Shown here: positions 1 through 7,355 of the stretch, piece by piece
Layout: every line of letters starts with the position of its first letter
How positions within the stretch are numbered: the first letter of the stretch is position 1
Source: Candidatus Saccharimonadota bacterium
GTDB taxonomy: Bacteria > Patescibacteriota > Saccharimonadia > Saccharimonadales > UBA4665
Assembly: GCA_029288515.1 (NCBI GenBank)
Contig: JARIHB010000041.1
Span: forward strand, 1 to 14,944
Reading direction: 5' to 3'
DNA: 14,944 nt
The notes under the pieces: generated by a model
The model's database searches: none
What the model saw: only the letters and a program-made list of their open reading frames with translations
What the model was told of the DNA's origin: nothing
Made by a program: the position numbers and the translations under genes

Positions 1-2
1 GG

Positions 3-836
3 AGGCCTTACGCCAAGAGCAAGGTTCATAAGATGCTCGATAACCCCTATTACATCGGCATCATACGTTTTGATGGCAAAGAGTATCCGGGCGCTCAAAT
101 ACCGCTTATCAGCAAAGAGCTGTTTGAGAAAGTGCAGCTCAAGCTGCATGGCAAGCGGCCTACTCGATACCGGAAGCATGACCCCGTGTTTAAGGGCGTT
201 ATACGTTGCGGTAACTGTGGTGGTTTCATTACGTGGCAGTTACAGAAGGGCCGCTATTATGGTGCCTGTCAGCGCACGAGCGAGGAATGTAAGAAAAGGA
301 GGTTATTACGTGAAGACAGAGTAGAGCAGTTGGTTGCTGAGATGCTTGAGCAGCTGGTTTGCCCGACGCCGGAGATTATTCAATGGGTCGCCGACAGTAT
401 GCGTGAGCAGCAGCATAGCAATATTGAAGAAAAGGAGCGCCTATGGGATTCGGTTAAGCTACAACTAGACAGGATTAGCCGCATGGATGATCGTCTATAT
501 GACGATAAGCTTGCGGGCGACATATCCCAAGAGAAATATGAGGAAAAGCACGCGGCGTTTGCGGCGCAGAGGGCCGAGCTGCAAGAGCAGCTACGTGGCA
601 TTGATAGGTCGTTTGGCAACCGGCTCGACCAGACGTTAGTTTTGCTTGAGTTGTCCCAAAAGGCGGCTGAAATCTACGCCAGCAGGACGCCACAGCAGAA
701 GCGCCTCATAATAACCAAACTTTTTAAGAATATGACTGTCGAGGGTGATTCTCTATCGGTTAGCTACACGGATTTTACCCAAGTAATCGCCCAAAACGTC
801 GTAGAAACCCGTAAATTAATTGGAGGCCAAAAATGA
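3..836 (+). CDS. Large serine recombinase, C-terminal part (5' truncated by window edge)
   Basis: Site-specific DNA recombinase of the large serine family (phage integrase or TnpX-like transposase). The reading frame is open to the left edge and the residues before the first Met (RPYAKSKVHK) continue the family pattern, so the ATG at 33 is internal. What remains is the end of the Recombinase domain (the NPYYIG motif right after that Met), then a zinc ribbon with CGNC and CQRTSEEC (cysteines at residues 59, 62, 79 and 86 counted from the ATG at 33), then a charged coiled coil (about 125-195) and a C-terminal tail. The catalytic N-terminal resolvase domain with its serine lies outside the window. 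In this family the zinc ribbon and coiled coil mediate att-site recognition and synapsis. The stop codon overlaps the start of a short downstream ORF (ATGA at 833-836). Confidence 0.88.
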   Translation, partial: RPYAKSKVHKMLDNPYYIGIIRFDGKEYPGAQIPLISKELFEKVQLKLHGKRPTRYRKHDPVFKGVIRCGNCGGFITWQLQKGRYYGACQRTSEECKKRRLLREDRVEQLVAEMLEQLVCPTPEIIQWVADSMREQQHSNIEEKERLWDSVKLQLDRISRMDDRLYDDKLAGDISQEKYEEKHAAFAAQRAELQEQLRGIDRSFGNRLDQTLVLLELSQKAAEIYASRTPQQKRLIITKLFKNMTVEGDSLSVSYTDFTQVIAQNVVETRKLIGGQK

Positions 837-982
837 AGAACCAAACTATCAAAAATGACCCCGCTGACAGATCAGACGAGGCCACTCTTGAGCTAAAAAA
901 GCAGTTGTGTTCCTTATGGTGGAGCTACAGGGACTCGAACCCTGGACCTCTTCCATGCCATGGAAGCGCTCTAGCCAACTGA
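833..982 (+). pseudogene. Short ORF after the recombinase, probably cut at the element junction
   Basis: A 49-codon frame begins with ATG overlapping the recombinase stop and has a strong GGAGG Shine-Dalgarno (822-826) 6 nt upstream, so translation initiation looks genuine. The first 24 or so residues are charged and protein-like (MKNQTIKNDPADRSDEATLE). From about 917 the frame reads the antisense of tRNA-Ala and stops inside it at 980-982. The likely explanation is that a normal downstream gene was separated from its 3' part when the mobile element joined the chromosome at the tRNA. No function can be assigned. Confidence 0.4.
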
Positions 983-993
983 GCTACAGCCCC
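917..993 (-). tRNA. tRNA-Ala (anticodon GGC)
   Basis: Read on the minus strand it folds as a full cloverleaf. The 7-bp acceptor stem is GGGGCUG/UAGCUCC with two G-U pairs. The D-arm is GCUC/GAGC, the anticodon stem is CUUCC/GGAAG around loop AUGGCAU (anticodon GGC), and the T-arm is CAGGG/CCCUG with loop UUCGAGU. The discriminator is A (920) and CCA is encoded (917-919). The downstream side on the minus strand has a T6 tract about 20 nt away but no hairpin. The other two tRNA genes here do have terminators. Confidence 0.96.
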
Positions 994-1010
994 TTACTGT
1001 TCAACGACAG

Positions 1011-1039
1011 ATTTTAACAGATATGGCGACGAAAATAAA
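1011..1039 (-). promoter_or_regulatory. Candidate promoter of tRNA-Ala
   Basis: On the minus strand a TAAAAT -10 (1011-1016) lies 17 nt downstream of a weak TTTATT -35 (1034-1039), and about 17 nt upstream of the tRNA 5' end at 993. It sits in the short gap between the corA stop and the tRNA. The -35 is poor, so confidence is limited. Confidence 0.35.
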
Positions 1040-1041
1040 GC

Positions 1042-1971
1042 CTAGAAATACCGCCGCTGGCGGGCAAGGACATACACGGCAATGTTGAAGAAAATAGTAA
1101 AGCCCAGAATGGCGCTAAACGCCCATGGATGATGCATGAACGGTAATTCCACATTCATACCATATAGACCATAGAACATACTCGGCAGCATAATCAGCAC
1201 CGTTACAACCGTCAAACGTTTCATGGTGCGGTTTAGGTTGTTAGAGCTAATCGACGAGTACGCTTCGCGAATGTGAATAATGGACTGCATGTTACTGTTA
1301 CATGCTTCGATGGACTGTTCGTTGTTCAGCAGCAAGTCTTCCACAATGTCCTGGTCTTCGGTGAATAGCGGCATGTAACGTCCCAAAAGCAAGCGGCGCA
1401 ACGTGGCATTGGTGGGCATCAGCGAACTTAAGAACTCGTTCAGCTCGTCCTCGATCATCACAAAGTCAATAAAGTCCTGGTTACTAATCTCGTGGCCGCG
1501 CAGCCGCGAGCGAATGAGCTTAATTTGTTTGCTGGTGCGCGAAATAAAACCATCGTATTGCTCAACGATCTGCTGCAATATCAGCAGGATTAGTTTGGCA
1601 CGCTGGGTAGTGGCATAGTTAACCTTACCGCGTATAAATGCGTCCAGCGACGGCAGGCGTACTTGCGACACCGTCATCACCAGCTCGTTACTAAATACAA
1701 ACAGCAGCGGCGCAGTCAACAATTCGCCGTCATCGGCTTTATATGCAAAGCGGACATAAATATAACTTTGTTCGCCCTCTTTCTCCAGGCGAGGCATTTC
1801 GTCCTCGTCGAGCGCATCGTGCAGGTGCCCTTCGTTCAAACCAAACCGCTTTACGAGCTGCCTGATTTCGTCGTGGCTTGGTTGCTCGACATACACCCAC
1901 GAACCTGGCTTGTACGTGTCTAGCTCTTGCACAGTTTCGCTGCGCAGACTCTTAAAGAAATATTTAATCAT
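1042..1971 (-). CDS. corA: CorA-family divalent cation (Mg2+/Co2+) transporter
   Basis: Inner-membrane magnesium channel of the 2-TM-GxN family. The 309-aa length is normal. A soluble alpha/beta N-terminal domain (about 1-120) leads into the long helix that lines the pore in CorA pentamers (about 120-252). Two C-terminal transmembrane segments follow at about 253-270 and 282-303. The signature YGMN lies at the end of TM1 (GMN at 271-273) and is followed by VELPF in place of the common MPEL. The tail is short and basic (ARQRRYF), as is typical for the cytoplasmic end. The gene follows the rdgB-like gene by 76 nt on the same strand. A weak SD-like AGGG precedes the ATG, so it may have its own start signals or be read through from upstream. 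Zn2+ transport (ZntB-like) cannot be excluded from sequence. Confidence 0.93.
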   Translation of the reverse strand: MIKYFFKSLRSETVQELDTYKPGSWVYVEQPSHDEIRQLVKRFGLNEGHLHDALDEDEMPRLEKEGEQSYIYVRFAYKADDGELLTAPLLFVFSNELVMTVSQVRLPSLDAFIRGKVNYATTQRAKLILLILQQIVEQYDGFISRTSKQIKLIRSRLRGHEISNQDFIDFVMIEDELNEFLSSLMPTNATLRRLLLGRYMPLFTEDQDIVEDLLLNNEQSIEACNSNMQSIIHIREAYSSISSNNLNRTMKRLTVVTVLIMLPSMFYGLYGMNVELPFMHHPWAFSAILGFTIFFNIAVYVLARQRRYF

Positions 1972-2047
1972 AACTTTTGCCCTGTTTAGGGATAATACTT
2001 ATTTCATATTGTACGCTACGTTGTGCGGGGCTGAAACAATGAACGTG

Positions 2048-2599
2048 TTAATCGTCGGCTTCTAAAAAGGCTCGCAGCTTATCAATAGCTTGTGCTCGCA
2101 TAGAGAAGGGCTGTTTTTCGTCATCGGTCATTTCGCCATATGTCTTATCTGAGCCTTCAGGGATAAAGTCAGCATTCCAACCGAAATCGGTACTGCCGCG
2201 CGGTTCGGGCGGGATGCTGCCGCGCACGCTATGCTCAAAAAAACGCATGTCCGTGCCATTGTACCAGGCGTAACAAATAGATACCGTGGCCTTTTGGCTG
2301 TCGAGCCGGGCAACTAAATTCGTAAGACCCTCCCCGCCTAATTCCTCCAGAAACCACTTTATGTACGGGCCGGGCAACGCACCCAGCGCGTCAAATGTTA
2401 CACCCACGTCCTCTACGAGCACTGGCTTTTTAAGTTGCGCATATGCCTGGCGAGCTTTATGTGCGGCAACCGCCTGCAGGTCGAGCGACTGAATCTCTTC
2501 AATGTCCAGTTTCTGGTGCCGAACAGGCAGGCCAAGCCACAGTTTCAGCTGGACCGCCTTCTTTTCGTTGCCGCTAATAAACGTAAAATCTTTCGCCAC
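2048..2599 (-). CDS. Non-canonical purine NTP pyrophosphatase, ITPA/RdgB/HAM1 family
   Basis: Hydrolyses deaminated purine triphosphates (ITP, dITP, XTP) to monophosphates and pyrophosphate, cleaning the nucleotide pool. The 183-aa protein has the N-terminal SGNEKK loop (canonical TxNxxK), the acidic LVEDVGV motif, the LPGPYIKWFLEELGGEGL segment, the DFGWNADFIPEG motif and a late S-x-R (SMRAQA). The PYIKWFLE and DFGW..F.P.G...TY.EM stretches resemble eukaryotic/archaeal ITPA more than E. coli RdgB. Translation probably starts at GTG (2597-2599), directly after the ligA TAG with no gap. GGAAG in the end of ligA can serve as the ribosome-binding site. Pairing with DNA ligase suggests a shared DNA-maintenance transcript. 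Confidence 0.92.
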   Translation of the reverse strand: MAKDFTFISGNEKKAVQLKLWLGLPVRHQKLDIEEIQSLDLQAVAAHKARQAYAQLKKPVLVEDVGVTFDALGALPGPYIKWFLEELGGEGLTNLVARLDSQKATVSICYAWYNGTDMRFFEHSVRGSIPPEPRGSTDFGWNADFIPEGSDKTYGEMTDDEKQPFSMRAQAIDKLRAFLEADD

Positions 2600-4633
2600 C
2601 TATTTTACTTCCAGCATTCCTCGTAAATCGTCCTCAGAAATCTGGGCAGTGCCTAACTTTTCGGCTTTAGCCAGCTTGCTCGCGCCCACATTTTTGCCGA
2701 CTACCAGGTAGCTGGTATCTTTACCGACGGATGTTTGGAAGGTGCCGCCCAGAGCGCGGATTGTATCGGCAAACTCGTCGCGTGAGCCGTGTTCGAGGCC
2801 GCCAGTGATCACAAAACTCTTGCCGTGCAGCGGACCGCGGGCATGTGATTCGTAGTGGGGATGCACGCCTAATTCTTCAAACTTCTTAAGCAGCGCGGCA
2901 TTGTCTTCGTCCGCAAACCACGCCAGGATAGATTCAGCTACCGTATCGCCGATGCCCTCCACCTGCAGCAGCTCATCGAGCGTCGCCTCGGCCAGCTTGT
3001 GTACACTGCCAAAATGCTCAGCCAGGTCTATGGCTGTTTGCTGGCCGACATGGCGAATGCCCAGGCCGTATATAAAACGCGGCAGCTCAGGCTCTTTTGC
3101 TGCTTTAATGGCCTCAGTAAGATTGGAAGCTGATACGTCGGCAAAGCGGTCCAGTTGCAGTACCTGCTCTTTTGTTAACGCATATATATCGGCCATGTCC
3201 TTTACCAGGCCGGCATCCACCAGCGCAATAACGTTCTTTTCGCCTAACGTGTCAATATCCATGGCCGATTTGCTGGCATAGTGCATAAGCGCACGCTTCA
3301 AAAGCAGTGCGCCGCTCGTATTTTTGACGCGGTATACTGCTTCACCCTCCGGCCGGACAAATTCCAGTTCCGGATACTGCCGTGCCAGTTCGGCTTCCAT
3401 ATTAAACGGCTTCGTGCCTTTAGGGCGCAGCTTGGTCAGGACCTTGGAAACCTGCGGGATAATGTCGCCGGCTTTAAAAATAACGACTGTATCACCGACG
3501 CGGATATCTTTGCGGACGATTTCGTCGGCGTTGTGCAGGCTGGCGTGCTGCACTGTAGTGCCCGCCACCTGCACGGGGTCGAACACAGCCACGGGAGTAG
3601 CAGCGCCTGTTCGGCCGATGCTCAGCACAATATCCTGTACGACCGTAGTCGCCTCTTCGGCGGCATATTTGTAGGCTACTGCCGCCCGCGGCGCTTTGCC
3701 AACCACACCCAGACGGGCGAATAATTCACGGTCGTTTACCTTAATAACCAAACCGTCAATGTTGTAGGGCAATTCAGACCGCATTTTTTCCCAGCGGGCA
3801 GCCAATTTCATAATCTGGTCAACGCTACGCACCACTTCAGCTTTATTATTAGCAGCAAGGCCGAGGGCACGAATCGCTTCGTAGGCGTAGGCTACGGTAG
3901 GCACATCATCTGGATCGTCGCGCCGCAAATCGTAACCGCGGAAGCGCAGCGGACGGGCCGCGGCCAGCTTTGGATCGAGCTGGCGAATACTGCCAGCCGC
4001 AAGATTACGAGGGTTCGCATACAACGGGTCGCCGGCGGCAGCTCGCTTCTTGTTGAGCGCTTCGAAGTCTTTCTTGTAGATAATAATCTCACCCCGGATC
4101 TCAGTACGGCCATGTAAAAAGGTTTCAAAACCCGCTGCAGTGCGCAAACGCGTAGGCACGCTGTCCATAGTACGCACATTCATAGTTACGTCCTCTCCTA
4201 CGAAACCATCACCGCGGGTTACTGCCTTTTGCAATACGCCGTCTTCGTACCACAATGCGCACGCCAGGCCGTCCATCTTGACGTCAGCAAAAAATTCTGG
4301 CTCCCATTCGGGCGCCAGTTTACGCAAACGCCCCACCCAGGCCTCTATCTCTTCTGCGTCAAAGACATCATTCAGACTGAGCATACGGGCCGTATGGCGT
4401 ACCTGCGTAAAGCCGGGCAAGGGTTTACCGGCTACGCGCTGCGTGGGACTATCTGGCGTAATAAGTTCTGGGTAGGTCGTTTCAAGCTGCTGCAGCTCGT
4501 GCTTTAAGCTGTCGGCAGCCGATTCGCTCATAATCGACGTATCAAGCACATGGTAGTTGTACCGGTACTCATTAATCAACTCCCGCAGCTTTGCTACCCG
4601 AGCCGCGGCTTTATCAGCGGGTGTTTGTTTCAT
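2600..4633 (-). CDS. ligA: NAD+-dependent DNA ligase LigA, lacking zinc-finger cysteines
   Basis: Seals nicks in duplex DNA during replication and repair using NAD+. The 677-aa length is typical. Domain Ia (about 1-70) carries the YRYNYHVLD motif. The nucleotidyltransferase domain (about 71-320) has the catalytic KMDGLA lysine at 119, TRGDG, RGEIII and the IKVN lysine at 298. An OB fold (about 321-405) follows, then helix-hairpin-helix repeats (about 455-580: YGLGIRHVG, VEGIG) and a C-terminal BRCT domain (about 600-677). The segment that normally holds the four-cysteine zinc finger (about 411-445) contains no cysteine; the only Cys in the protein is residue 125. The ATG overlaps the stop of the upstream membrane-protein gene by 4 nt, and the next gene starts immediately after the stop, so translation is coupled. 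Confidence 0.97.
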   Translation of the reverse strand: MKQTPADKAAARVAKLRELINEYRYNYHVLDTSIMSESAADSLKHELQQLETTYPELITPDSPTQRVAGKPLPGFTQVRHTARMLSLNDVFDAEEIEAWVGRLRKLAPEWEPEFFADVKMDGLACALWYEDGVLQKAVTRGDGFVGEDVTMNVRTMDSVPTRLRTAAGFETFLHGRTEIRGEIIIYKKDFEALNKKRAAAGDPLYANPRNLAAGSIRQLDPKLAAARPLRFRGYDLRRDDPDDVPTVAYAYEAIRALGLAANNKAEVVRSVDQIMKLAARWEKMRSELPYNIDGLVIKVNDRELFARLGVVGKAPRAAVAYKYAAEEATTVVQDIVLSIGRTGAATPVAVFDPVQVAGTTVQHASLHNADEIVRKDIRVGDTVVIFKAGDIIPQVSKVLTKLRPKGTKPFNMEAELARQYPELEFVRPEGEAVYRVKNTSGALLLKRALMHYASKSAMDIDTLGEKNVIALVDAGLVKDMADIYALTKEQVLQLDRFADVSASNLTEAIKAAKEPELPRFIYGLGIRHVGQQTAIDLAEHFGSVHKLAEATLDELLQVEGIGDTVAESILAWFADEDNAALLKKFEELGVHPHYESHARGPLHGKSFVITGGLEHGSRDEFADTIRALGGTFQTSVGKDTSYLVVGKNVGASKLAKAEKLGTAQISEDDLRGMLEVK

Positions 4634-5610
4634 AATAATGACCTATATAGTGCGTATACGTAGCTATGCACGATTGGCAGCGCAACCATTGACAGCAGCA
4701 GGAATACCCACGGCGCCGCCGGCGTATATATGAGAATAACCGGAAATAAAACCACCGCCCCGGCAATGAGCATCACTAATGGTAAAAATAAAAGCTTACG
4801 AAGGACTGCCCACCGCCGAAACTGTACCAGCTGCGATGCCGACTTGAGAGCCGCCATGGGCCGCATATTCGGCAGACTAACGATATACAACGCGATAATG
4901 GAAGAGCATATAAGATACAACGATAACAGCACTGCCAGAAATGCCACCACCGCCCACAGTATTTGCTCGGCCGTAGTGGCAGCAATGCCGGTGCCGTTCA
5001 CGGTTGAATATAAATACACACCAATGGCAGCCGGGATAACCTGCACAGCGATCACCACGAGCACCAGTACGAATGGCACAAGGGGATACGCCCCCTGGTA
5101 GAATCCATCACGGATACCCACCTTACGGCCAGCATACAGCTGCCGGAGCGTCCATATAAGAGCCAAGCTCATGAGCACCTGAATAACTGCCTGATAGACA
5201 CTCGCGCCCGGATTCTGGCCTGATGTGCTATTCGTAACAAGATATGCAAACAGTGACGCGCCATTAATAAGCCACGACAGGCTGGTGTGCCCTGCCTGTT
5301 CCAACGTGGCTTTGGTTTCGGACAGGCTGGTAACCGAAAAACCCTGTACTAGAATAAAATTCAATACCCCGTATATAAAGCTCAGCGCCAGGAACAGTTT
5401 CCAGTTATGTTTCAGTACGCCCAGGGCGCCACGCATAATACTCAACGAACTCGGTATCGTCGCCCCTTCACTTTTAATGTGCTTGTGTACGCGGAATGAC
5501 TTATATTGCGGCTTTTTGAGGCGACGGGGTTTTTTGTCGTCTGGCGGTGTTTTGGAGACCGAGGCCGGCTGTTTTTTTGTTTGTGTGCGTTTTGCAGGAG
5601 TCTTAGCCAT
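4630..5610 (-). CDS. Polytopic membrane protein of unknown function with basic N-terminal tail
   Basis: A 326-aa protein I do not recognise as a named family. Residues 1-50 are very rich in Lys, Arg, Pro and Thr and probably cytosolic and disordered. About six hydrophobic segments follow, near 71-91, 138-157, 175-200, 215-245, 271-296 and 297-318. The region around 248-272 (NMRPMAALKSASQLVQFRRW) is an amphipathic loop like that of GPDPase-membrane-domain/YciC-type proteins, but this is only a resemblance. It sits between htpX (9 nt upstream) and ligA (4-nt overlap), so it is almost surely cotranscribed with them. No good Shine-Dalgarno precedes the ATG, which suggests coupled initiation from htpX. 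Confidence 0.85.
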   Translation of the reverse strand: MAKTPAKRTQTKKQPASVSKTPPDDKKPRRLKKPQYKSFRVHKHIKSEGATIPSSLSIMRGALGVLKHNWKLFLALSFIYGVLNFILVQGFSVTSLSETKATLEQAGHTSLSWLINGASLFAYLVTNSTSGQNPGASVYQAVIQVLMSLALIWTLRQLYAGRKVGIRDGFYQGAYPLVPFVLVLVVIAVQVIPAAIGVYLYSTVNGTGIAATTAEQILWAVVAFLAVLLSLYLICSSIIALYIVSLPNMRPMAALKSASQLVQFRRWAVLRKLLFLPLVMLIAGAVVLFPVILIYTPAAPWVFLLLSMVALPIVHSYVYALYRSLL

Positions 5611-5619
5611 GTAAATAGT

Positions 5620-6501
5620 TTAAGCGTGCGAACCCATTTTGCGCAAACGCGCAATGCGATCGTCGATGGGCGGGTGGGTGCTGAACAGGTTCGCTAATGA
5701 GGACCTCTTAAGCGGATTGGCAAAAAACATATGCGCGGTTGCCGTATTCGGCCGCCGGGTAGCAGAACCATAGTCGCGTATTTTCTCCAGGGCGCTTATC
5801 AGCCCCTCCGGATACCGTGTGATAAGCGCACCAGTACTGTCCGCCAGATACTCGCGGCGGCGTGACACTGCCAGCTGCACCAAGGTGGCGACAATCGGCG
5901 CAATAATCGCGGCAACAATACCTACTATCAATAACACCGGATTCGGCTGGCGGTCGTCATCACTACTGCCACCAAACCAAAACATGTGGGTAATAATGTC
6001 AGCAATTAAACCAATAGCACTCACCAGGCCAAAGACAATCATCATCACTCGAATGTCATAGTTTTTCACATGCCCCATCTCGTGCGCCAGCACCGCTTCC
6101 AGCTCATTGTCATTCATAGCTTCAAGCAGCCCGCGAGTAGCACACACAATAGCATGGTCCGGATCGCGGCCGGTAGCGAAGGCATTTAAAGCCGCGTCTT
6201 CCACAACGTACACCTTTGGCATCGGCATGCCAGTGGCAATGCTCAGGTTCTCCACTGTGCGGTACAGGCGCGGTTCTTCTTTTTTAGTGACCTCGTGGGC
6301 GCCATTGGTGGCAACTGCTAATTTGGCAGCGGCAAAATACTGAATTAACGCATACACGGACGCACCAATCAGCGCCACATAGAAAAATAGCGGCCGGCCG
6401 AAATAGACGCTTATAAACCATCCAAGCAGGCCGATTATCACGCCGAACAACCCAATAATCAGCCAGGTGCGCCGTTTGTTGCTGGCTATCTCACTATACA
6501 T
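5620..6501 (-). CDS. htpX: Membrane zinc metalloprotease HtpX (M48B)
   Basis: Integral-membrane protease that degrades misfolded or damaged membrane proteins, with its active site on the cytosolic face. The 293-aa length is normal. Two N-terminal transmembrane segments (about 13-32 and 37-58) precede the catalytic motif HEMGH (His140, Glu141, His144). Two more membrane segments follow (about 152-172 and 189-213), and the third zinc ligand is Glu218 in RREYLAD. The C-terminal STHPPIDDRIARL motif is typical of HtpX. A good Shine-Dalgarno (AAAGGG, 9-nt spacer) precedes the ATG. lemA is 26 nt upstream, and lemA-htpX pairing is common in bacteria. Confidence 0.97.
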   Translation of the reverse strand: MYSEIASNKRRTWLIIGLFGVIIGLLGWFISVYFGRPLFFYVALIGASVYALIQYFAAAKLAVATNGAHEVTKKEEPRLYRTVENLSIATGMPMPKVYVVEDAALNAFATGRDPDHAIVCATRGLLEAMNDNELEAVLAHEMGHVKNYDIRVMMIVFGLVSAIGLIADIITHMFWFGGSSDDDRQPNPVLLIVGIVAAIIAPIVATLVQLAVSRRREYLADSTGALITRYPEGLISALEKIRDYGSATRRPNTATAHMFFANPLKRSSLANLFSTHPPIDDRIARLRKMGSHA

Positions 6502-6527
6502 ACGGAAATACCCTTTGGGTTAACGTA

Positions 6528-7094
6528 TTAAAATTTGACGTCAACTGGCTTCTGAGCTGCAGACTGCTCAGCCTCATCAAGCTCAAAATATTCTTTGTCT
6601 GCCTTAAATCCGAGCATCGTAGCAAAGATATTGGTAGGAAAGGTCTTGCGCTTGGTGTTAAAGTCGCGCACGACGCCATTGTAAAAGCGGCGGGCGGACA
6701 TGATCTTGTCTTCGGTGTCAGTCAGTTCATCCTGCAGGGCTTTGAAATTCTCGTTTGCCTTCAGCTGCGGGTAGTTCTCGGCAACCGCGAATAAACTCTT
6801 CAGCGTTTGCTCGAACATATTTTCGGCGTGCGCGGTGTCGGCCACGCCCTGGGCGTTTACTACCTGGGCGCGAGCCTTCGTAACATCTTCAAATACTGTT
6901 TTTTCATGGCTAGCGTAGCCTTTTACGGTGTTCACCAGATTCGGAATCAAGTCCACGCGGCGCTTTAGCTGCACCGTAATATCGCTCCAGGCCTCCTCGG
7001 CGCGCTGATTCAAGCGGACCAGGCCGTTATACATCGACGCAAGGACAATAATCACTACCACGACGATGCCGATGATAATCAAGGTTGTAACCAT
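6528..7094 (-). CDS. lemA: LemA family protein
   Basis: The 188-aa protein has one N-terminal membrane anchor (about 3-22) with a short exposed N-terminus. An antiparallel helical domain follows, carrying the family motifs YNGLVRLNQRAEEAWSDI, VQLKRRVDLIPNLVNTVKGY and ARRFYNGVVRDFNTKRKTFP. The biochemical role of LemA is not settled; it is a membrane-tethered helical protein that often accompanies HtpX. It is the first gene of the inferred lemA-htpX-membrane protein-ligA-rdgB transcript. An AAGGAG Shine-Dalgarno lies about 12 nt before the ATG. Confidence 0.96.
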   Translation of the reverse strand: MVTTLIIIGIVVVVIIVLASMYNGLVRLNQRAEEAWSDITVQLKRRVDLIPNLVNTVKGYASHEKTVFEDVTKARAQVVNAQGVADTAHAENMFEQTLKSLFAVAENYPQLKANENFKALQDELTDTEDKIMSARRFYNGVVRDFNTKRKTFPTNIFATMLGFKADKEYFELDEAEQSAAQKPVDVKF

Positions 7095-7126
7095 AGCTCT
7101 ACAAAACTCCTTATAATTGTAATTTT

Positions 7127-7132
7127 AGTATA
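7127..7132 (-). promoter_or_regulatory. Candidate -10 element for the lemA operon
   Basis: A TATACT hexamer on the minus strand lies 32 nt upstream of the lemA ATG. No clear -35 is visible at 16-18 nt spacing (TGGTAA at 17 nt). It is divergent from the extended -10 at 7219, with about 85 nt between the two elements. Confidence 0.35.
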
Positions 7133-7218
7133 CGCTCCACAGCTGTAAATTACCATGAGACCGCTGCCGTGAAGATGAAATAAATATGAAAAGCGCTAGA
7201 CAGCACTTGCGCAACATG

Positions 7219-7227
7219 TGGTATACT
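7219..7227 (+). promoter_or_regulatory. Extended -10 promoter of the structured RNA
   Basis: TGgTATACT is an extended -10 (TGn plus TATACT at 7222-7227). No good -35 is seen at 16-18 nt spacing. The expected transcription start, 6-8 nt downstream (about 7233-7235), coincides with the first base of the long terminal helix of the downstream RNA, which supports both predictions. Confidence 0.5.
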
Positions 7228-7233
7228 CCAGGT

Positions 7234-7355
7234 GTCTACACTTACAATTAGGTTCTTTGTCGTTTTATACCTGGAGATGGGCAGCCATTGTTACCAACGG
7301 GTATAAATAACCTTGTTGTAGGTGTAGACAGCCAAAGCAATGGCTGTCCTTTTTT
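7234..7355 (+). ncRNA. Predicted structured RNA or attenuator leader, unknown family
   Basis: The stretch between the extended -10 and the intrinsic terminator has no convincing ORF but strong complementarity. Helix P1 pairs 7233-7245 with 7318-7330 (13 bp, one G-U). A second helix pairs 7250-7254 with 7309-7313 (5 bp). A third pairs 7264-7273 with 7298-7307 (10 bp, one G-U). The 24-nt apical region (7274-7297) contains 7279-7290, which can pair over 12 bp with 7338-7349 and would destroy the terminator hairpin. That is the layout expected of a transcription attenuator or riboswitch acting on the two small genes downstream, or of a free small RNA of about 120 nt. I do not recognise an Rfam family; hallmarks of SRP RNA, 5S rRNA and the common riboswitches are absent. 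Confidence 0.5.
7327..7355 (+). terminator. Intrinsic terminator
   Basis: A perfect 8-bp stem GACAGCCA/TGGCTGTC (7327-7334 with 7341-7348), with loop AAGCAA, is followed by C and T6 (7350-7355). It ends the structured RNA. Its 5' arm overlaps the end of helix P1 by 4 nt, and its 3' arm is complementary to an upstream loop, so its formation may be conditional. Confidence 0.8.

Noticed and set aside
4140..4507. Several plus-strand ORFs of 60-150 codons opposite ligA, htpX and the paralogues
   Set aside because: They lie wholly inside well-supported minus-strand genes and show no family resemblance or ribosome-binding sites.
7277..7306. Possible 9-codon leader peptide (ATG GGC AGC CAT TGT...) inside the structured RNA
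   Set aside because: The only Shine-Dalgarno-like GGAG touches the ATG with no spacer, and no run of regulatory codons is present.
7234..7355. SRP (4.5S) RNA, 5S rRNA or 6S RNA
   Set aside because: The length is near that of SRP or 5S, but the SRP apical consensus (GGAA-type tetraloop with AGCAGCC context in a helix) and the 5S loop sequences are absent, and 6S is longer.
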